This document shows positions 27,101-38,348 of a DNA stretch of 64,000 nt, piece by piece. How positions within the stretch are numbered: the first letter of the stretch is position 1; each line of letters begins with the position of its first letter. The DNA comes from Nocardia nova NBRC 15556 (GTDB lineage Bacteria; Actinomycetota; Actinomycetes; Mycobacteriales; Mycobacteriaceae): assembly GCF_001613005.1 (NCBI RefSeq), contig NZ_BDBN01000006.1:124001-188000 (forward strand), in the 5' to 3' direction. Below the pieces are notes generated by a model. The model saw only the letters and a list, made by a program, of their open reading frames with translations. It ran no database searches and had not been told where the DNA came from. Both the position numbers and the translations under genes were made by a program.

Positions 27101-30100
27101 TGGTGTTCGATCACCGCGCTGTGGTGCTGGCCTCCGAGCGCGACGGCCTGCGAATCGGTACCCAGGCTCTCGGGCGCGGAGAAGGCCTTCCCGGTGTGGT
27201 GTCCGGCCGGGTGGTGCCGGGCTCGACGGGTGTGGTGTTCTCGGGGCAGGGTGCGCAGTGGGCCGGTATGGCGGCCGAGCTGCGCGATTTTCCGGTGTTC
27301 GCCGGGCATTTCGACGCGATCGTCGCGAAGCTGGAACCTGCTCTGGCACAGTCTGTTTCACTGTCGGATGCGTTGGTCGACGAGGCGTTGGTCGATCGGA
27401 CGGTGTTCGCGCAGGCGGGTTTGTTCGCGTTCGAGGTGGCGCTCTACAGACTGCTCGAGTCGTGGGGTGTGCGGGCGGATGTGGTGGCGGGTCATTCGAT
27501 CGGTGAGGTCGCTGCTGCGCATGTGGCGGGTGTGTTGTCGCTCGAGGACGCGTGCGTTCTGGTGGCGGCGCGTGGTCGTTTGATGCAGGCGTTGCCGGCG
27601 GGTGGGGCGATGGTCGCGGTGGGCGCGTCCGAGGCCGACGTGCTGGCGCTGGTGGATTCCGGTGCGGTGGCGGCCCGTGACGTGTCGATCGCGGCGGTGA
27701 ACGGCCCGTCCTCGGTGGTGCTGTCCGGCGTGGAAGCCGCTGTGGTGGCGGTCGCGGGACGGTGTGCGGAGAAGGGTTGGCGCACACATCGTTTGCGGGT
27801 GTCGCATGCGTTCCATTCGGCGTTGATGGAGCCGATGCTGGACGAATTCGCGGCCGCGATCGACGGTTTGACGTTCGGTAGGCCGACTGTGCCGTTGGTG
27901 TCGACGGTGACCGGCGCGAAGGTGACCGACGAGATGTCGGTCCCGTCGTATTGGGTGCGCCAGGTTCGGGATTCGGTGCGGTTCGCCGATGCGGTGGCGG
28001 CGATGGCGGAGTCGGGGGTGTCTCGTTTCGCCGAGGTCGGACCGGATGCGGTGCTGGCCCCGATGGTCACCCAGACCCTCGACGCCGCGTCCCCGGTGGT
28101 GGTGGCGCCCGCCCGCCGGCACCGAGCGGATGCGTCGACCCTGACGGCCGGACTGGCGAGGCTGTTCGTCACCGGCGTCGATGTCGACTGGGGCGCCTTC
28201 TACTCGGGAACCGGCGCCCGGCGAATCGATCTGCCCACCTACGCTTTCCAGCGCCGGCGGTATTGGATGTCCGACGCGTCCGCGACATCCGGCGGCGCGC
28301 GGGCGATGGGCTTGGTCGCCGCGGAACATCCGCTGATCTCGGCCGTGGTGTCCCAGCCGGACTCCGACGGTACGGATCTCATCGGCCGCCTGTCGCTGCG
28401 GACGCACTCGTGGCTGGCGGACCACACGGTCATGGACAGCGTCCTGTTCCCCGGCACGGGCCTGGTCGAACTCGCCCTCTACGCCGGCGAACAGGTCGGG
28501 TGTCATCACCTCGAGCAACTCGTCCTGCGAGCCCCGCTGACACTGCCGGAATCCTCCGGCACCGCGGTGCGCGTCGTGGTCGGCGCCGAGGACGAGGCCG
28601 GTCGTCGCCCGGTGCGGATCTACTCCCGCCCCGAGGACGAGGCCGATGCGCCGCCGTCCTGGACGGTGCACGCCGAAGGCGTTCTCGCGCCCGAAACCCC
28701 CGGCACCGCTGTCGAATTGCGGACCTGGCCGCCCACCGGCGCGGTCGCCGTGGATATCGACGGGGTGTACGACGCCCTCGACGCGCAGGGATACCACTAC
28801 GGTCCCGCGTTCCAGGCGCTGCGCTCGGTCTGGCGAGCGAGCGGTGACGTTCTCTACGCCGAGGTGGAACTGCCCGAGACCGCCAGGCCCGACGCACAGC
28901 GGTTCGGTGTCCATCCGGCGCTGCTGGACGCGGCGATGCATGCGCTGCGATTCGCCGACGCGCGGCCCGACGGACCGGCGTTGCCGTTCGAATGGTCCGG
29001 AGTCACCGTCCATGCGGCGGGGGCCGACGCGGTGCGGGTCCGGCTCACCCGCGTCGGGGAACGGGGCGTGGCGCTGGATCTGGCGGATAGCACCGGTGCT
29101 CCGGTGGCGACGGTCCGCCACCTCGCCTCCCGTCCCGTCGATCCCGCGCAGCTCGCCACCGGCGCGTCCGCGGGCAATGCCCTGTTCCGGATCGACTGGA
29201 CCCCGATCGAGGTGGACGCGGCCGACATCGCCACGGCCGCATGGCCGGAACTCGGCGACGAGATACCGCCGGTCGTGGTACTGGACTGCCCGGCGGGTAA
29301 CGATCCCGCCGCGATCCACGCCGCGACGCACCACGTTCTGGAGGTGTTGCAGTCCTGGACGGCGAGCCCGCGATTCACCGACTCGGTCCTCGTGGTCCGG
29401 ACCGGTGGTGCGGTGTCGGTGGCCGGAGAGGACATCACGAATCTGGCCGGTGCCGCCGTCGGCGGCCTGGTCCGCTCGGCACAAGCCGAGAACCCCGGCC
29501 GCTTCGTGCTGATCGACACCGATGCCGCGCTCGACGATCTGCTCGGCGGCATCCTGGCCGCGGCCGAACCGCAGGTGGCCGTGCGGGACGGGCGAGTGCA
29601 CGCCGCACGCCTGGTCCGGACGTCTCCCGCCGCCCCCGAGGCGGTCGAGTTCGATCCGGACGAGACGGTGCTGATCACCGGTGCGGGCGGGCTGCTGGCC
29701 GGGGTGTTCGCCCGGCACCTGGTCACCACCCGCGGCGTCCGCCGCCTGCTGATGCTGAGCCGACGCGGCGAATCAGCTTCCGGCGCAGACGAATTGCGAG
29801 TCGAACTCGGCGACCTCGGCGCCCAGGTGGAATTCGCCGCCTGCGATGTCGCCGACCGCGGCGCGCTGGCCGCCGTGCTGGCGGGCATACCCGCCGCGCA
29901 CCCGCTGACCGGCGTCTTCCACCTGGCCGGTGTGCTCGACGACGGTGCCGTGGCGTCGCTGACTCCGGCGCGGATGGATACGGTGCTGGGGCCCAAGGTC
30001 GATGCCGCACTCCATCTGCACGATTTGACCGCCGAACTGCCGTTGCGGGAATTCGTGCTGTTCAGCTCGGTGGCCGGTGCGTTCGGCAACCCCGGACAGG

Positions 30101-33100
30101 GCAACTATGCCGCGGCCAACGCCTGCCTGGACGCGCTCGCCATCCATCGCGCCGCGACCGGCCGGTGCGGTACGTCCCTGGCGTGGGGTCTGTGGGACGG
30201 GGGTATGGCCGGGCAGCTCAGCGACGTCGATCGGCACCGCATGTCCCGCTCGGGCCTGCTACCGCTCTCGGCGGATCAGGGCCTGGCGCTGTTCGATGCC
30301 GCGGCCGGTATCGACGTGCCGGCGCCGGTGCTCGCCCGGCTCGACACCGAGAGCATCCGCAACGCCGGAACTGCCACGCCCGCACTGCTTTCCGGTCTGG
30401 TGCCGGCCCGCCGCAGCGCGGCCTCCGGCACCTTCACGGCGCTGCGCGCCCGGGTGTCGAGCACTCCCGACAGCGAACGCTTCGGGGTGCTGGTGGAGAT
30501 CGTGCGTGGACAGATCGCGGCGACTCTCGGCCACGAGAACGCAAAGTCGATCGCCGCGGACCGGGCCTTCAACGAACTGGGGTTCGATTCGATCACCGCC
30601 ATCGAATTCCGCAACGCCCTCAAAGCCGTCACGGGCCTGCCCCTGCCCGCCACCCTGGTGTTCGACTATCCGACACCCGAGACACTGGCGAGACATCTCG
30701 CCGAGGAGTTCACCGGCACGGGCCGGGACACCGAGGTCCCCGCGACCCGGGCCGTCGACGACGACCCGATCGCGGTGGTCGGAATGGCGTGCCGGTACCC
30801 CGGTGGTATCACCTCTCCCGAGGAACTCTGGGATCTGGTGCGCGACGGCGCCGATGCGATCACGCCGCTGCCGGCCGACCGGGGCTGGGACATCGCCGGC
30901 ATCTACGACCCGGAACCCGGCCGCGCGGGGAAGTCCTACACCCGGGAAGGCGGATTCCTGCACAGCGCAGCCGATTTCGACCCGGAGTTCTTCGGCATCG
31001 GCCCCAACGAGGCCACCGTGATGGACCCCCAGCAGCGGCAGTTGCTGGAGACGACATGGGAAGCGCTGGAGCGCGCCGGTGTCGACCCCACCATGCTGCG
31101 GGGCAGCTCGACCGGTGTCTTCGCCGGCGTGATGTACCACGACTACGCCCAGGGCAGCGGCAACAGCGCGGGCGGCAGCCTGGTCTCCGGGCGTATCGCC
31201 TACACGCTGGGGCTGGAAGGTCCTGCGGTGTCGGTGGATACGGCGTGCTCGTCGTCGCTGGTGGCGATGCATCTGGCCGCGGGATCGCTGCGTTCGGGGG
31301 AATGCGATCTGGCGCTGGCCGGTGGAGTGACGGTGATGGCGACACCGGAGACCTTCGTGGAGTTCAGCCGCCAGCGTGGGCTGTCCCCCGACGGTCGATG
31401 CAAGTCGTTCGCGGACGCCGCGGATGGTGTGGGCTGGTCGGAGGGGGCGGGCATGCTGGTGTTGGAGCGGCTTTCGGATGCGCGTCGCAATGGTCACGAA
31501 GTCCTTGCGGTGCTTGCGGGTTCGGCGGTGAATCAGGATGGTGCGTCGAATGGTTTCTCCGCGCCGAACGGCCCGTCGCAGCGGCGGGTGATCCGGCAGG
31601 CGTTGGCCAATGCCGGTCTCTCGCCCGCGGATGTGGATGCGGTCGAGGCGCACGGCACCGGTACGACGTTGGGTGATCCGATCGAGGCTCAGGCGTTGTT
31701 GAGTACGTACGGGCAGGATCGTGCCCCGGATCGTCCGTTGTGGTTGGGATCGTTGAAGTCGAATATCGGCCACGCCCAGGCCGCTGCCGGTGTGGGTGGT
31801 GTGATCAAGATGGTCATGGCGATGCGGCATGGGGAACTGCCGCGGACACTGCACGTCGATCGGCCGAGTACGAAAGTCGATTGGTTCGAGGGCAATATCC
31901 GGTTGTTGACCGAGTCGGTGGCGTGGCCGGAGGTGGACCGTCCGCGGCGTGCCGGGGTGTCTTCGTTCGGGATCAGTGGCACCAATGCGCACGTCATCGT
32001 CGAGCAGGCCCCGGCGGCCGAAACCGCGCCGCCGGTGACAATCGGCCCGGCCGTCCTGCCGTGGACGCTGTCGGCGCGCGGTAACGACGCACTGGCCGGA
32101 CAAGCGGCCCGCCTGGCCTCGCATGTGGACGCCCACGATCCGGATGCCGTCGATGTCGGCTTCTCGCTGGCCTCCACGCGGGCGGTGTTCGAGCATCGGG
32201 CCGTGGTCGTGGGCCGGGATCGTGACGATCTGCTCGCGGGCGTCCGGGCGCTGGCAGCGGGCGACACCGTGCCCCGTGTCGTCTCCGGTCGCGTGCTACC
32301 CGGTTCGACGGGTGTGGTGTTCTCGGGGCAGGGCGCGCAGTGGGCCGGTATGACGGCCGAACTCCGCACCGCGCATCCGGTATTCGCCGAACATTTCGAT
32401 GTGATTGCCGGCATGCTGGATCCGCTTCTGGAACAACATGTTTCGCTGAACGACGCGTTGGCGGACGACGACCTGGTCGATCGCACCGTGTTCGCGCAGG
32501 CCGGTTTGTTCGCGTTCGAGGTGGCGCTGTACAGGCTGCTCGAATCCTGGGGATTCGGTGCGGATGTGGTGGCTGGTCATTCGATCGGTGAGGTCGCCGC
32601 CGCACATGTGGCCGGGGTGTTGTCGCTCCGGGACGCGTGTGTGCTGGTGGCGGCACGCGGGCGACTGATGCAGGCACTGCCCGGGGGCGGAGCGATGATC
32701 GCCGTCGAGGCATCCGAGGCCGACGTCTCGGCCCTGCTGACCGGCGACGTCGCGATCGCCGCGGTGAACGGCCCGTCCTCGGTGGTGCTGTCCGGTGTCG
32801 ACGCCGATGTAACGGCTGTTGCCGGAAGGTGCACTGAAAGAGGCCGGCGCACACATCGTTTGCGGGTGTCGCATGCGTTCCACTCGGCGCTGATGGAGCC
32901 GATGCTGGCCGAATTCGCCTCGGCGATCGAGGCTTTGACGTTCGGGCGTCCGACTGTGCCGCTGGTGTCCACCGCAACCGGCGCCAGGGTGACCGACGAG
33001 ATGTCGGATCCGTCCTATTGGGTGCGGCAGGTTCGGGACGCGGTGCGATTCGCCGACGCGGTCCTCGCCATGGCGGAACTGGGCGTGACACGATTCGCCG

Positions 33101-36100
33101 AAGTCGGGCCCGATGCGGTGTTGACGCCCATGATCGCCCTAACCCGCGACACGGCAACCGCGGTCGCGCTCACCAAGCGCCACCACGCGGACCCCGCGAC
33201 CGTGCTCACCGGGCTCGCCCGCCTGTATGTCGCTGGTGCGATGGTGGATTGGACCCGCTACTACGCCGGCACCGGCGGCAGGCGGACGGATCTGCCGACC
33301 TACCCCTTCCAGCACCGCCGCTTCTGGGCCATGGGCCGGCTGCATTCCGGTGAGCCGTCGGCGCTCGGCCTGCGGTCCACCGAACACCCCATGCTGGGCG
33401 CGCTGGTGGCGCAACCCGAAGGCGGCGGCGTCCGCCTCACCGGGCGACTGTCCACGGCCACGCATCCGTGGCTGGCCGATCACGACGTACTCGGCGTAGT
33501 CCTGCTGCCCGGAACCGGTTTCGTCGAGTTGGCCGTCCACGCCGGAGAGCAGGTCGGCTGTCCGGAACTCGCGGACCTCACACTGCGGGCGCCGCTGACG
33601 TTCAGCGGACCCGGCGGCGTGCAGATCCAGGTGGTCGTGGGTGACGGCGACGAGGCCGGTCATCGGCCCGTCGACATCTACTCCCGCCGGGACGAAGACG
33701 ATCCGGCAGTCCCGTGGACCCATCACGCGCAGGGCCGGCTGAGCCCGAGCGCGGATACGGGCGAACCGGCGCACTGGGCCGATTTCGTGCAGTGGCCCCC
33801 GTCCGGCGCCACGGCGGTCACGGTGGACGGCGCGTACGACGAACTCGCCGACCACGGCTACCACTACGGTCCGGCCTTCCGCGGTCTGCTGGCGGTATGG
33901 CGGCGCGGTGACGAACTCTTCGCCGAGGTCGCGCTGCCGGAACAGACCACCGCACACGGTTACGGCATGCATCCGGCGCTGCTCGACGCGGCCCTGCACG
34001 CGCTCACCGTCGGCGCTCCGCGCGAGCAGGCCGAGCCACAGACCCTGGTTCCGTTCACCTGGTCGTCGGTGCGTCTGTACGCCGACGGTGCCCGCCGGGT
34101 GCGGGTGCGGCTGACCGGACGGGACGAGGCGGTCACGGTGCAGATCGCCGATTCCGGTGGCGCGCCGCTGCTTTCGGTGCGTTCGCTCGCCTTGCGGCCG
34201 ATCTCACCCGACGTGCTCGCGGCCTCGTCTCGTCCCTCGTACGACGCGCTGTACGAACTCGCGTGGCGGCCCGGCCCGCAGCCGCGCCGCACGGCGGATA
34301 TCTCCTGGGCCGAGTGGGGTACGGCGGAATCGGCTTCGGTCCTCGTCTACCGCCCTCCGGTCGAGGAGGTCGCGGTGCCGGCGCGGCTGCGCACGGCGCT
34401 GCACGCCACCCTCGGTGTCCTTCAGCAGTTCCTGCGCGACGAACGCTGTGCCTCGAGCACTCTCGCGGTGATCACCGACTCGACCGGAGATCCGGCCACT
34501 GCCGCGGTGTGGGGCCTGGTGCGCGCGGCGCAAGCGGAGAACCCCGGGCGAATCGTGCTCATCGAGGCCGACGAGGCCGTCGCGATGCACGACCTCGTGG
34601 CCGCCGCGGCGACGGGTGAGCCGGAACTGGCCGTCGACGGGGCCGGCACGCGGGTGCCGCGACTCGTCCGGGCCGCGTCTGCCGAGGCGACGCTGCCGAC
34701 CGCGTGGGATCCCGAACGGACCGTCCTGATCACCGGCGGAACCGGTGGGATCGGCCGCCACCTCGCCCGGCACCTGGTGCGCGAGCACGGGGTGCGCCAC
34801 CTGGTGCTGGCCGGTCGGCGCGGACCGGACGCCGCCGCGGATCTGGTCGCCGAACTCGGCGCACTCGGCGCTCGGGTTCGGGTCGCGGCCTGCGACGTCA
34901 CCGACCGCGACGCGGTGCGGCAGCTGCTCGGATCGATCCCCGCCGAGTATCCGCTGGGCGCGATCGTGCACGCGGCGGGGGTCGCCGACAACGGCCTGGT
35001 CGATACCTTGACCCCGGATCGGATCGACCACTGCCTGAGCGCCAAGGCCGACGCCGCCTGGTACCTGCACGAGCTCACCCGCGAGGCCGGACTGTCCGCA
35101 TTCGTCCTGATCTCCTCGGTGGCGGGGTCGATCCTGCCCGCCGGCCAGGCTGGGTACGCGGCGGCCAATCTGTTCCTCGACGCGCTCGCGACGCATCGCC
35201 ACGCCGAAGGCTTGCCGGCGACGTCACTCGCCTACGGCATGTGGGATATCGACACCGGACTGTCGCAATGGCTCGGCGAGGCCGACCGGCAGCGGATGCG
35301 GCGCCAAGGCTTTTCACCGCTGCCCGCCGGCGCCGCACTCGAATTGTTCGATGCGGCAGTGTCTTCCGGTCGTCCGGTACAGGTGCCGGTCGCGATCGAT
35401 CACGCCGTACTCCATGCCCGCGATGCGGTCCCGGCCCTCCTCGGTGATCTGGCCGCGAAGACGGGACGCCGGCAGCGCGCCACGACGCCGGACGCCGCGG
35501 CACTGCGCAACCATCTGGCGCAACTGCCGGACGCCGAACAGGAACGGTGGCTGTTGACGCACATCCTCGAGCACGCCGCCCGGCTGCTCGGGCACGGCAG
35601 CACCGAGGCGCTCGACCCGGAGCGAGATTTCCTCGAATCGGGCTTCGACTCGCTGGCCGCCATGGAGTTGCGCGGCGCCCTCAACGCATCCACCGGACTG
35701 ACGCTGTCCACGGCGGCGATCTTCGACCACAAGACGCCCGCGGTACTGGCCCGGCATCTTCGCGAGGAGCTCGGCGCCGCGCCACAACAAACCAACAGCC
35801 AAGCGGTCCAGGATGATTCGCTGTACGGGATGTTCCGCGGCGCGGTCACGAACGGTCAGGCCGGTAAGGGCTTCGCCCTGCTGCGAGCGGTGGCGGAACT
35901 GCGGGACCAGTTCACCGCGGACGAGCAACCGGAACAGTTGCCGGCGCCCGCGCGCCTGGCCGCGGGCTCGGCCCTGCCGCGGATCATCTGCCTCAATCCG
36001 CCGCTGGCCACCGGCGGTGCGCACCAGTACGCCCGGATCGCGTCGCAGCTGCGCACCGGCCGCGATGTCCTGGCACTGCCGCTGATCGGTTTCGGTGCGG

Positions 36101-36630
36101 GCGAGCCGCTACCAGCGACGCCGGTCGCCGCGCTGGCGGCGCTGGCACGCGGCGTGCTCGAGGCCGTGCAGGGTGAGCCGTTCGTCCTGCTCGGGCATTC
36201 CTCGGGGGGTCTGCTGGCCTACCTCGTCACCGAGTATCTGGAGGCGGCCGGCGGTCCGGCGCCCGCCGGCGTGGTCATGCTGGACACCTATCCGGCGCAC
36301 GCGGGTGCGGAATGGCTGCTGCGAGAGATGGCCGAACACATGGTGTCCCACGAGGCCACGTTCGGTCGTTTCGATCAGGCCCGGCTCACCGGAATGGGCC
36401 GTTACGTGCAGTTGCTGCACGAGCTGGTGCCGGGGTCGGTCGACACGCCGACGCTGTTCGTCCAGTGTGCGCGATCGTTCCTGGACGGCTCCTCGGAACG
36501 TGCGGACTGGCAGACCCGGCCGTGGGACGCGACGCATTCCGTCGTGCCGGTGGCGGCCGATCACTTCACGATCCTGGAGGACGGCGCGGCGGAGGTCGCC
36601 GAGGCGATCGAGGACTGGCTCGCGCACTGA
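15163..36630 (+). CDS. Type I modular polyketide synthase, four modules plus terminal thioesterase
   Basis: This 7155-aa terminal synthase starts 2 bp after the previous stop and begins with a coiled-coil-like docking segment (residues 1-38). Each of the four modules is KS-AT-DH-KR-ACP. KS Cys codons: 15748, 20968, 26161, 31246. AT HAFHS: 17389, 22600, 27805, 32872 (malonyl type). DH His codons: 18043, 23239, 28423, 33481. ACP Ser codons: 20302, 25495, 30589, 35650. The thioesterase (residues about 6930-7155) has GHSSGG (Ser codon 36199), Asp codon 36283 and His codon 36562, an apparent complete triad that would release the chain by lactonisation or hydrolysis. Oddities: module 3 KR has Ala (29698-29700) for the last Gly of TGxxGxxG; DHs 2 and 3 have Asp for Gly in HxxxGxxxxP; KRs 1, 2 and 4 have xDN instead of LDD. 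The expected output is four more vinylogous C=C units before release. Confidence 0.97.
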   Translation: MTNPDDKTQKLAQALRVSLKETERLRARNRKLDAALREPIAIVGMACRYPGGVESPEDLWRLVAEGGDATSEFPVNRGWNVERLYDPTGETPGSTYSREGGFLHTAGEFDPAFFGISPNEAATMDPQQFLLLETSWEALERSGVDARSLRGSATGVFTGLMYHDYPANANAGSIASGRVSYVLGFEGPSVTVDTACSSSLVAMHLAAGSLRSGECDLALAGGVTVMSTPETFVEFSRQRGLAPDGRCKSFADAADGVGWSEGVGVLVLERLSDAQRNGHRILAVLAGSAVNQDGASNGLTAPNGPSQRRVIRQALANAGISAADVDAVEAHGTGTTLGDPIEAQALLATYGRDRDADSPLWLGSLKSNIGHAQAAAGVGGVIKMVMAMRHGVLPRTLHVDRPSTKVDWTEGNIRLLTEPVEWPEGDRPRRAGVSSFGISGTNAHVIVEQAPATEAVADPVVRSAPAGGVLPWVVSARSGPAVADQAVRLAGYIAHASADEPDPLDIGLSLASTRSAFEHRAVVLAGDRDGLLAGVRALAAGESVPGVVSGRVVPGSTGVVFSGQGAQWAGMAAELRGAYPMFAEHFDAIVAKLERGLGQSVSLSDALADEELIDRTVFAQAGLFAFEVALYRLLESWGVRADVVAGHSIGEVAAAHVAGVLSLEDACVLVAARGRLMQALPAGGAMVAVGASEADVLPLFSGEVSIAAVNGPSSVVVSGADVDAVAAACAERGWRTKRLRVSHAFHSASMEPMLAEFATAIADVTFSRPTLPVVSTVTGTRVTDEMRDRSYWVNQVRDTVRLADAVTTMAGMGVTRFAEVGPDAVLAPMVTRTLDDAPAGATPVVVALARRGRADAATLSAGAAGLFVRGAELDWAGWYAGTGAQRIDLPTYAFRHERFWLDARQVLAQSWLGAELGGVTAVGLDAVAHPLLGAAVPHPESGGVSFTGRWSVDSVDWLADHSVFGVVLLPGTGFVELAGHVGGLLGCDVLEELVLHTPLTLPAQGSVSVQVVVAAADDTGRRRLSIHSRRAAEEPWAIHAEGVLTSGGVVADFDLRSWPPSGARPVDIDGIYDELLDLGYGYGPAFRGMRAAWQRGDDLFAEVALPDPADADSFGIHPALFDAALHVRIVHALRGGGGTSPALPFTWNTVALHAAGAAVVRVRIAVEGEKFGVQIADAQGEPVLSVAALVSRPVTARQLDAPRVSQDLFGVEWVPVAGSVVVVDPERVAVLGAGVDTGEVRGYNDLAALVADLDAAAEPVVPEIVVFECPRGEGTPPAAARQVVTGVLETVQRWLSDSRFAGSRLVVVTENAVPVRDSESVNLAQAPVWGVLRAAQAEHPDRFQLLDLDREDAETRTPLAVASSAAAVAGEPEVAVRGAAVSVPRLSRHPAGDTVRLDEPGTVVVTGGTGGLGASIARHLVVNHAVPRLVLVSRRGPAAPGAERLRDELTELGAQVRIVACDVSDRDALAALIASIPDEHPLVGVVHAAGAADNGVVEAMSADRVDHVFAPKVDAAWHLHELTRDRPLSLFVVVSSAGGLVLAAGQANYAAANVFLDALAAYRRAAGLPATAIDYGLWARSSGLGTELSEADFERMRRQGFPALAEDEGLALFDAAIATETAQLVALRIDSAALRARGESVPVLARGIVTPASTRRNTSAATHAFLDTPAGLSEADRRVAVLDLVRSVAAGVLGHTSVDAIEPQRAFQQLGFDSLGAVEFRNRLNAATGLKLPATLIFDYPNAQVVAEFIGAELAGVAVVEEKPVGRVRVDDDPIAIVAMSCRYPGGVASPEELWRLVAEGVDTNGEWPVDRGWDIDAMYDPEPGKAGKTYTRRGGFLYEAADFDADFFGISPNEATIMDPQQRLLLETSWEALERAGVDPAELRGTATGVFTGVMYHDYAQGTESRNSAGGSLVSGRVAYTLGLEGPAVSVDTACSSSLVAVHLAAGSLRSGECDLALAGGVAVMASPDMFLEFSRQRGLSPDGRCRAFADAADGVGWSEGVGVLVLERLSDAQRNGHQVLAVIAGSAVNQDGASNGFTAPNGPSQQRVIRRALADAGLAAAEVDAVEGHGTGTTLGDPIEAQALLATYGRDRSADRPLWLGSLKSNIGHAQAAAGVGGVIKMVMAMRHGVLPKTLHVDRPSTKVDWSTGNIALLTEPVEWPESDRPRRAGVSSFGISGTNAHLILEQAPSVAVPVQAAPTAPVGGVVPWVISARSAAALAGQADRLASAIGDEHDPIDIGFSLASTRGVHEHRAVVAAGDRTDLLTGVRALAGGEQAPGVVSGRMLPGSTGMVFSGQGAQWTGMAAELRAAYPVFAEHFDAIVTELEPALGQTVSLRNALADDGLIDRTVFAQAGLFAFEVALFRLFESWGVTAGVVAGHSIGEVAAAHVAGVLSSADACVLVAARGRLMQALPAGGAMMAVGASETDVLSVLSGEVSIAAVNGPASVVVSGVESEVMAVAARAAERGWRTTRLRVSHAFHSASMEPMLAEFARAIEGLTFGRPEIAVVSTVTGARVTDEMSSPAYWVAQVRDTVRFADAVTAMADLGVSRFAEIGPDAVLAPMITQTLENRATAGAMTAVPAVVAPVRRHRADAATLTAGVAGLFVAGAEVDWAGLYAGTGARRIDLPTYAFQRRRYWAGATGAGGDLRAIGLASTGHPLVSAMVSHPDSDTVTLTGRLSVQTHPWLADHRVMDTVLFPGTGFVELALHAGERVGLPMLDELVLQAPLVLPDTGGVAVRVVLGEPDATRRREIRIFSCPDRDVDMMSSWTMHAEGALTSEEIDESGSASWPPADATVVDVDGVYDELSSIGYGYGPVFRGLRAMWQRGNEFFAEIALPDSGRADGFAIHPALFDAALHPGIVDGFRSGKIGDSPALPFMWNRVAVHSTGAQVVRVRISPDADGFGVRITDQQGRPVLSVGALVSRPVSAERLAANPVADSLFGVEWTAASTASATLEPNRIAVVGSGRSSEGAPRHLGALIADLDAAGNTVVPEVVVLECPEDESAPPVAARQMVAGVLEAVQRWLRTSYFASSRLVVVTRHAVSVDGAEQVNPAQAPVWGLVRAAQAEHPGRFQLLDLDHDRDAVTALTTTTPAATEPEVAVRGADVLVPRLRRLAPGTVVRSIEPGTVLITGGTGGLGALMARHLVVNHGVAQLILASRSGPDAPGAEQLRDELAELGAQVRIAACDVSDRDALAALIDEIPDEHPLIGVVHAAGAGDNGLIESLTADRFGPVFAPKVDAAWYLHELTRERPLSLFVLVSSAGGSVLAAGQANYAAANVFLDALAAHRRAAGLPATAIDYGLWATSTGLGSMLSDGDVERIRRQGLPPLSEAEGLALFDLAIATESAQVVALRVDPAALRDRGDELPALLRAMAPAPIRRRARGQGPDHAFARTLAGLPDVDRHAAVLDLVRSVAAGVLGHASVDAVEPQRAFQQLGFDSLGAVEFRNRLNAATGLQLPATLIFDYPNAEVVAEFIGSELAGVAIADAEPVGRVRVDDDPIAIVAMSCRYPGGVASPEDLWRLVAEGIDTNGEWPLDRGWDVDDIYDPEPGKPGKTYARNGGFLYSAADFDADFFGISPNEAMAMDPQQRLLLETSWEALERAGIEPAVLRGSATGVFTGVMYHDYAQGTGKAGTAGGSLVSGRIAYTLGLEGPAVSVDTACSSSLVAMHLAAQSLRSGECDLALAGGVAVMATPDMFLEFSRQRGLSPDGRCKSFADAADGVGWSEGAGMLVLERLSDARRNGHEVLAVLAGSAVNQDGASNGFSAPNGPSQRRVIRQALANAGLSPAEVDAVEGHGTGTTLGDPIEAQALLATYGQDRSADRPLWLGSLKSNIGHAQAAAGVGGVIKMVMAMRHGVLPKTLHVDRPSTKVEWSQGNIRLLTGSVEWPEAAHPRRAGISSFGLSGTNAHLIVEQAPADPASVPETRTAPAGGVLPWVISARTGAALAEQARRLTARIGDQHPVDIGYSLATSRVVFDHRAVVLASERDGLRIGTQALGRGEGLPGVVSGRVVPGSTGVVFSGQGAQWAGMAAELRDFPVFAGHFDAIVAKLEPALAQSVSLSDALVDEALVDRTVFAQAGLFAFEVALYRLLESWGVRADVVAGHSIGEVAAAHVAGVLSLEDACVLVAARGRLMQALPAGGAMVAVGASEADVLALVDSGAVAARDVSIAAVNGPSSVVLSGVEAAVVAVAGRCAEKGWRTHRLRVSHAFHSALMEPMLDEFAAAIDGLTFGRPTVPLVSTVTGAKVTDEMSVPSYWVRQVRDSVRFADAVAAMAESGVSRFAEVGPDAVLAPMVTQTLDAASPVVVAPARRHRADASTLTAGLARLFVTGVDVDWGAFYSGTGARRIDLPTYAFQRRRYWMSDASATSGGARAMGLVAAEHPLISAVVSQPDSDGTDLIGRLSLRTHSWLADHTVMDSVLFPGTGLVELALYAGEQVGCHHLEQLVLRAPLTLPESSGTAVRVVVGAEDEAGRRPVRIYSRPEDEADAPPSWTVHAEGVLAPETPGTAVELRTWPPTGAVAVDIDGVYDALDAQGYHYGPAFQALRSVWRASGDVLYAEVELPETARPDAQRFGVHPALLDAAMHALRFADARPDGPALPFEWSGVTVHAAGADAVRVRLTRVGERGVALDLADSTGAPVATVRHLASRPVDPAQLATGASAGNALFRIDWTPIEVDAADIATAAWPELGDEIPPVVVLDCPAGNDPAAIHAATHHVLEVLQSWTASPRFTDSVLVVRTGGAVSVAGEDITNLAGAAVGGLVRSAQAENPGRFVLIDTDAALDDLLGGILAAAEPQVAVRDGRVHAARLVRTSPAAPEAVEFDPDETVLITGAGGLLAGVFARHLVTTRGVRRLLMLSRRGESASGADELRVELGDLGAQVEFAACDVADRGALAAVLAGIPAAHPLTGVFHLAGVLDDGAVASLTPARMDTVLGPKVDAALHLHDLTAELPLREFVLFSSVAGAFGNPGQGNYAAANACLDALAIHRAATGRCGTSLAWGLWDGGMAGQLSDVDRHRMSRSGLLPLSADQGLALFDAAAGIDVPAPVLARLDTESIRNAGTATPALLSGLVPARRSAASGTFTALRARVSSTPDSERFGVLVEIVRGQIAATLGHENAKSIAADRAFNELGFDSITAIEFRNALKAVTGLPLPATLVFDYPTPETLARHLAEEFTGTGRDTEVPATRAVDDDPIAVVGMACRYPGGITSPEELWDLVRDGADAITPLPADRGWDIAGIYDPEPGRAGKSYTREGGFLHSAADFDPEFFGIGPNEATVMDPQQRQLLETTWEALERAGVDPTMLRGSSTGVFAGVMYHDYAQGSGNSAGGSLVSGRIAYTLGLEGPAVSVDTACSSSLVAMHLAAGSLRSGECDLALAGGVTVMATPETFVEFSRQRGLSPDGRCKSFADAADGVGWSEGAGMLVLERLSDARRNGHEVLAVLAGSAVNQDGASNGFSAPNGPSQRRVIRQALANAGLSPADVDAVEAHGTGTTLGDPIEAQALLSTYGQDRAPDRPLWLGSLKSNIGHAQAAAGVGGVIKMVMAMRHGELPRTLHVDRPSTKVDWFEGNIRLLTESVAWPEVDRPRRAGVSSFGISGTNAHVIVEQAPAAETAPPVTIGPAVLPWTLSARGNDALAGQAARLASHVDAHDPDAVDVGFSLASTRAVFEHRAVVVGRDRDDLLAGVRALAAGDTVPRVVSGRVLPGSTGVVFSGQGAQWAGMTAELRTAHPVFAEHFDVIAGMLDPLLEQHVSLNDALADDDLVDRTVFAQAGLFAFEVALYRLLESWGFGADVVAGHSIGEVAAAHVAGVLSLRDACVLVAARGRLMQALPGGGAMIAVEASEADVSALLTGDVAIAAVNGPSSVVLSGVDADVTAVAGRCTERGRRTHRLRVSHAFHSALMEPMLAEFASAIEALTFGRPTVPLVSTATGARVTDEMSDPSYWVRQVRDAVRFADAVLAMAELGVTRFAEVGPDAVLTPMIALTRDTATAVALTKRHHADPATVLTGLARLYVAGAMVDWTRYYAGTGGRRTDLPTYPFQHRRFWAMGRLHSGEPSALGLRSTEHPMLGALVAQPEGGGVRLTGRLSTATHPWLADHDVLGVVLLPGTGFVELAVHAGEQVGCPELADLTLRAPLTFSGPGGVQIQVVVGDGDEAGHRPVDIYSRRDEDDPAVPWTHHAQGRLSPSADTGEPAHWADFVQWPPSGATAVTVDGAYDELADHGYHYGPAFRGLLAVWRRGDELFAEVALPEQTTAHGYGMHPALLDAALHALTVGAPREQAEPQTLVPFTWSSVRLYADGARRVRVRLTGRDEAVTVQIADSGGAPLLSVRSLALRPISPDVLAASSRPSYDALYELAWRPGPQPRRTADISWAEWGTAESASVLVYRPPVEEVAVPARLRTALHATLGVLQQFLRDERCASSTLAVITDSTGDPATAAVWGLVRAAQAENPGRIVLIEADEAVAMHDLVAAAATGEPELAVDGAGTRVPRLVRAASAEATLPTAWDPERTVLITGGTGGIGRHLARHLVREHGVRHLVLAGRRGPDAAADLVAELGALGARVRVAACDVTDRDAVRQLLGSIPAEYPLGAIVHAAGVADNGLVDTLTPDRIDHCLSAKADAAWYLHELTREAGLSAFVLISSVAGSILPAGQAGYAAANLFLDALATHRHAEGLPATSLAYGMWDIDTGLSQWLGEADRQRMRRQGFSPLPAGAALELFDAAVSSGRPVQVPVAIDHAVLHARDAVPALLGDLAAKTGRRQRATTPDAAALRNHLAQLPDAEQERWLLTHILEHAARLLGHGSTEALDPERDFLESGFDSLAAMELRGALNASTGLTLSTAAIFDHKTPAVLARHLREELGAAPQQTNSQAVQDDSLYGMFRGAVTNGQAGKGFALLRAVAELRDQFTADEQPEQLPAPARLAAGSALPRIICLNPPLATGGAHQYARIASQLRTGRDVLALPLIGFGAGEPLPATPVAALAALARGVLEAVQGEPFVLLGHSSGGLLAYLVTEYLEAAGGPAPAGVVMLDTYPAHAGAEWLLREMAEHMVSHEATFGRFDQARLTGMGRYVQLLHELVPGSVDTPTLFVQCARSFLDGSSERADWQTRPWDATHSVVPVAADHFTILEDGAAEVAEAIEDWLAH

Positions 36631-36636
36631 GGGCGG

Positions 36637-36668
36637 CGACCGGGTGGGCGAATACGCCCGCCCGGTCG
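36637..36668. terminator. Bidirectional hairpin between PKS and type II thioesterase
   Basis: Two 14-nt arms (36637-36650 and 36655-36668) pair fully apart from one G-U wobble, closing a 4-nt AATA loop. The hairpin lies 6 bp after the PKS stop and 7 bp before the stop of the convergent thioesterase, so it can end transcripts from both sides. There is no clear T-run, as is common in high-GC actinomycetes. Confidence 0.8.
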
Positions 36669-36675
36669 TTCCCGG

Positions 36676-37431
36676 CTAACTCGACAGCGCTCGCGAACTG
36701 TGATCGGAAATCAACCGCGCGACCGCATCGCCATTGGCGTCGAGAAAGAAATGGCCGCCGGGAAATGTTCGGGCGGAGAAACTTTCGGTGGTGTGCGAGC
36801 GCCAGACCTCGAGATCGGCGAGACTCGCATCGGCGTCGCGATCACCGGCCAGTGCGACGATGGGACATGCGACGGTCGCCCCCGGTGCGCAGGCGTAGGT
36901 TTCGATGGCCCGGTAGTCGTTTCGGGTAACGGTCAGGATCATGTCGCGCATTTCCGGATCCTCGAGCAGGGCCGCCGGGGTGCCGCCGTAGTTCAGGAGA
37001 TGATCGGCCAGCTCACGATCGCTCAGCGTGTGCATCACCTCGGTGCCCTGTTGTGACGGAGCGCGGCGTCCCGAGGCGAACAACACCGCCGGTCGCGCGT
37101 CGGTTTCGCGTTCGAGGCGCCGGCAGGTTTCGAATGCCACCGCGGATCCCATGCTGTGGCCGAACAGGGAAAAACGCGAGGCGTCGGCGAGTGTCTCGGT
37201 CAATTCGGTGAACAGCCCGTCGACGAGCCCGGAAATGGTGTCGACGAGCGGTTCGCGCCGCCGGTCCTGCCGCCCGGGGTACTGCACGGCGAGGACGTCG
37301 TATTCCGACCCCAGGCGTTTGGCCAGCGGCCCGTACGAGATGGCGGATCCGCCGGCATGAGGAAAGCAGACCACCGTATGCGATCCGTTCTCCGGAGCGG
37401 GGGACAGACGACGCAGCCAGCTATTACCCAC
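36676..37431 (-). CDS. Type II thioesterase (PKS editing)
   Basis: This 251-aa alpha/beta hydrolase belongs to the type II thioesterase family, which removes aberrant acyl groups from carrier proteins of PKS and NRPS assembly lines. Visible family marks: FPHAGGSA near residue 23, YPGRQDR near 50, the nucleophile in GHSMGS (about 91-96), Asp in GDRDAD and a late GGHFFL His. The length is typical. It converges on the PKS operon and is separated from it by the hairpin, so it is transcribed separately, but position and family make a proofreading role for the neighbouring synthase likely. The start is followed directly by MGNSWLRRLSP, a usual N-terminus for the family. No dedicated regulator is seen next to it. 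Confidence 0.93.
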   Translation of the reverse strand: MGNSWLRRLSPAPENGSHTVVCFPHAGGSAISYGPLAKRLGSEYDVLAVQYPGRQDRRREPLVDTISGLVDGLFTELTETLADASRFSLFGHSMGSAVAFETCRRLERETDARPAVLFASGRRAPSQQGTEVMHTLSDRELADHLLNYGGTPAALLEDPEMRDMILTVTRNDYRAIETYACAPGATVACPIVALAGDRDADASLADLEVWRSHTTESFSARTFPGGHFFLDANGDAVARLISDHSSRALSS

Positions 37432-37510
37432 GGGCCGAAAGCCTACACCGACTGCTTCGCCTCCGAATTCACCGCGCTCGCAACGGATTCGCCTGGGAGG
37501 TGCCGTGACG

Positions 37511-37771
37511 TCACGCCAGCGAGAGGAACAGCTTCTCCATCTTCTTCATGTCGGCGCCGTCCGCGCTGCCGTTGGTCAGGCAGTGCTGGAGACCGGTCGC
37601 CACCAGGGCGTAACCGCTGCGGCTCAGCGCTTTGTTGACCGCAGCGAGCTGAGTGAGCACATCCTCGCACTCCGCACCGTCTTCCATCATGCGGATGACG
37701 GTCGCCAGGTGGCCGTGTGCGCGCTTCATGCGAGTGATCACGGCCTTCACCTCGTCCGGTTCGAATTGCAT
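37511..37771 (-). CDS. CsoR/RcnR/CstR-family (DUF156) transcriptional repressor lacking the copper-ligand His
   Basis: This 86-aa all-helical protein has the DUF156 layout and no HTH; members are tetrameric repressors. In CsoR, Cu(I) is bound by Cys-His-Cys (Cys36, His61, Cys65 in the mycobacterial protein). Here the two cysteines are kept with the same 29-residue spacing (Cys35, Cys64), but the position four residues before the second Cys is Gly60 rather than His. Two cysteines without the His is the pattern of CstR-type persulfide sensors, so a sulfur or redox signal is more likely than copper (inference). The start has a good GGAGGA ribosome-binding site. The gene diverges from the AhpD-like gene across two G/C palindromes that fit this family's operators, implying autoregulation and control of that neighbour. 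Confidence 0.9.
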   Translation of the reverse strand: MQFEPDEVKAVITRMKRAHGHLATVIRMMEDGAECEDVLTQLAAVNKALSRSGYALVATGLQHCLTNGSADGADMKKMEKLFLSLA

Positions 37772-37823
37772 CTGTTCCTCCAGCGTCTCGTCCGGCCCGT
37801 CGCGGACCGTACCCAGGAATCAT

Positions 37824-37839
37824 ATCCCCCCGGGGGGAT
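37824..37839. promoter_or_regulatory. CsoR-family operator, proximal palindrome
   Basis: A perfect 16-bp palindrome, ATCCCCCCGGGGGGAT, lies 53 bp upstream of the regulator's start. Its A/T-flanked C-tract and G-tract match the known operator style of CsoR-family repressors. Confidence 0.85.
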
Positions 37840-37854
37840 GCTATGGTTGTCTCA

Positions 37855-37872
37855 TATCCCCCCGGGGGGATA
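37855..37872. promoter_or_regulatory. CsoR-family operator, distal palindrome
   Basis: A second perfect palindrome, TATCCCCCCGGGGGGATA (18 bp), contains the same 16-bp core. The two centres are 32 bp apart, about three helical turns, so two tetramers could bind the same DNA face. It lies 62 bp upstream of the AhpD-like start and probably controls that promoter. Confidence 0.85.
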
Positions 37873-37934
37873 GCCCGTACGTGGTTCTCCCCGCCCCACC
37901 CGCGACGGACCACAGCTGATGAAAGGAATGCCGG

Positions 37935-38324
37935 ATGTCCGAACACAGTGAGCGCCCGTCCCGCCACGGCGCCGCCGTGCTCCAAGAGCTCTCGCCGCAG
38001 CATCGCGCGCTACGTCACGCGATCCCCGAGGTGTACAAGGGTTTCGGCGAACTCAGCAAAGCCGCGTTCGCGCCGGGAGCCATCGATCGCAAGACGAAGG
38101 AACTGATCGCGCTCGCCATCGGCGTGGTCGAGGGCTGTGACGGTTGCATCGCCTCGCACGGGCAAGCGGCTGCGCGCGCCGGGGCCACGCGTCAGGAGGC
38201 CGCGGAGGCCATCGGCGTTACCTTCCTCATGCACGGCGGCCCGGCAACGATCTACGGTGCTCGCGCCTATGAAGCGTTCTGCGAGTTCGCCGATGCCGTC
38301 GATGCCGGCGACGGCCCGGCGTGA
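37935..38324 (+). CDS. AhpD-like / carboxymuconolactone decarboxylase-family peroxidase
   Basis: This 129-aa protein has the AhpD/CMD fold signature ExCxxCxxxH (GCDGCIASHG, residues about 66-75), the redox-active cysteine pair and proton-relay His that reduce peroxides or move electrons from thiol partners. CMD-family motifs include KELIALAIG before the motif and an AIGVTF...GGP segment after it. An AAAGGA ribosome-binding site precedes the ATG. It diverges from the CsoR/CstR-type repressor over a shared two-palindrome operator, so it is probably induced by the signal that repressor senses. The substrate is not known; a role in reactive sulfur or peroxide defence is inferred from the pairing. 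The 57-aa cysteine protein follows at once and may be co-transcribed. Confidence 0.88.
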   Translation: MSEHSERPSRHGAAVLQELSPQHRALRHAIPEVYKGFGELSKAAFAPGAIDRKTKELIALAIGVVEGCDGCIASHGQAAARAGATRQEAAEAIGVTFLMHGGPATIYGARAYEAFCEFADAVDAGDGPA

Positions 38325-38348
38325 TCACGAACGGAAAAGGTCCTCGGT

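Noticed and set aside
10000..32000. Repeats suggestive of CRISPR or a mobile element
   Set aside because: The repeats are homologous PKS domains at module spacing; there are no short regular spacers, terminal inverted repeats or transposase motifs.
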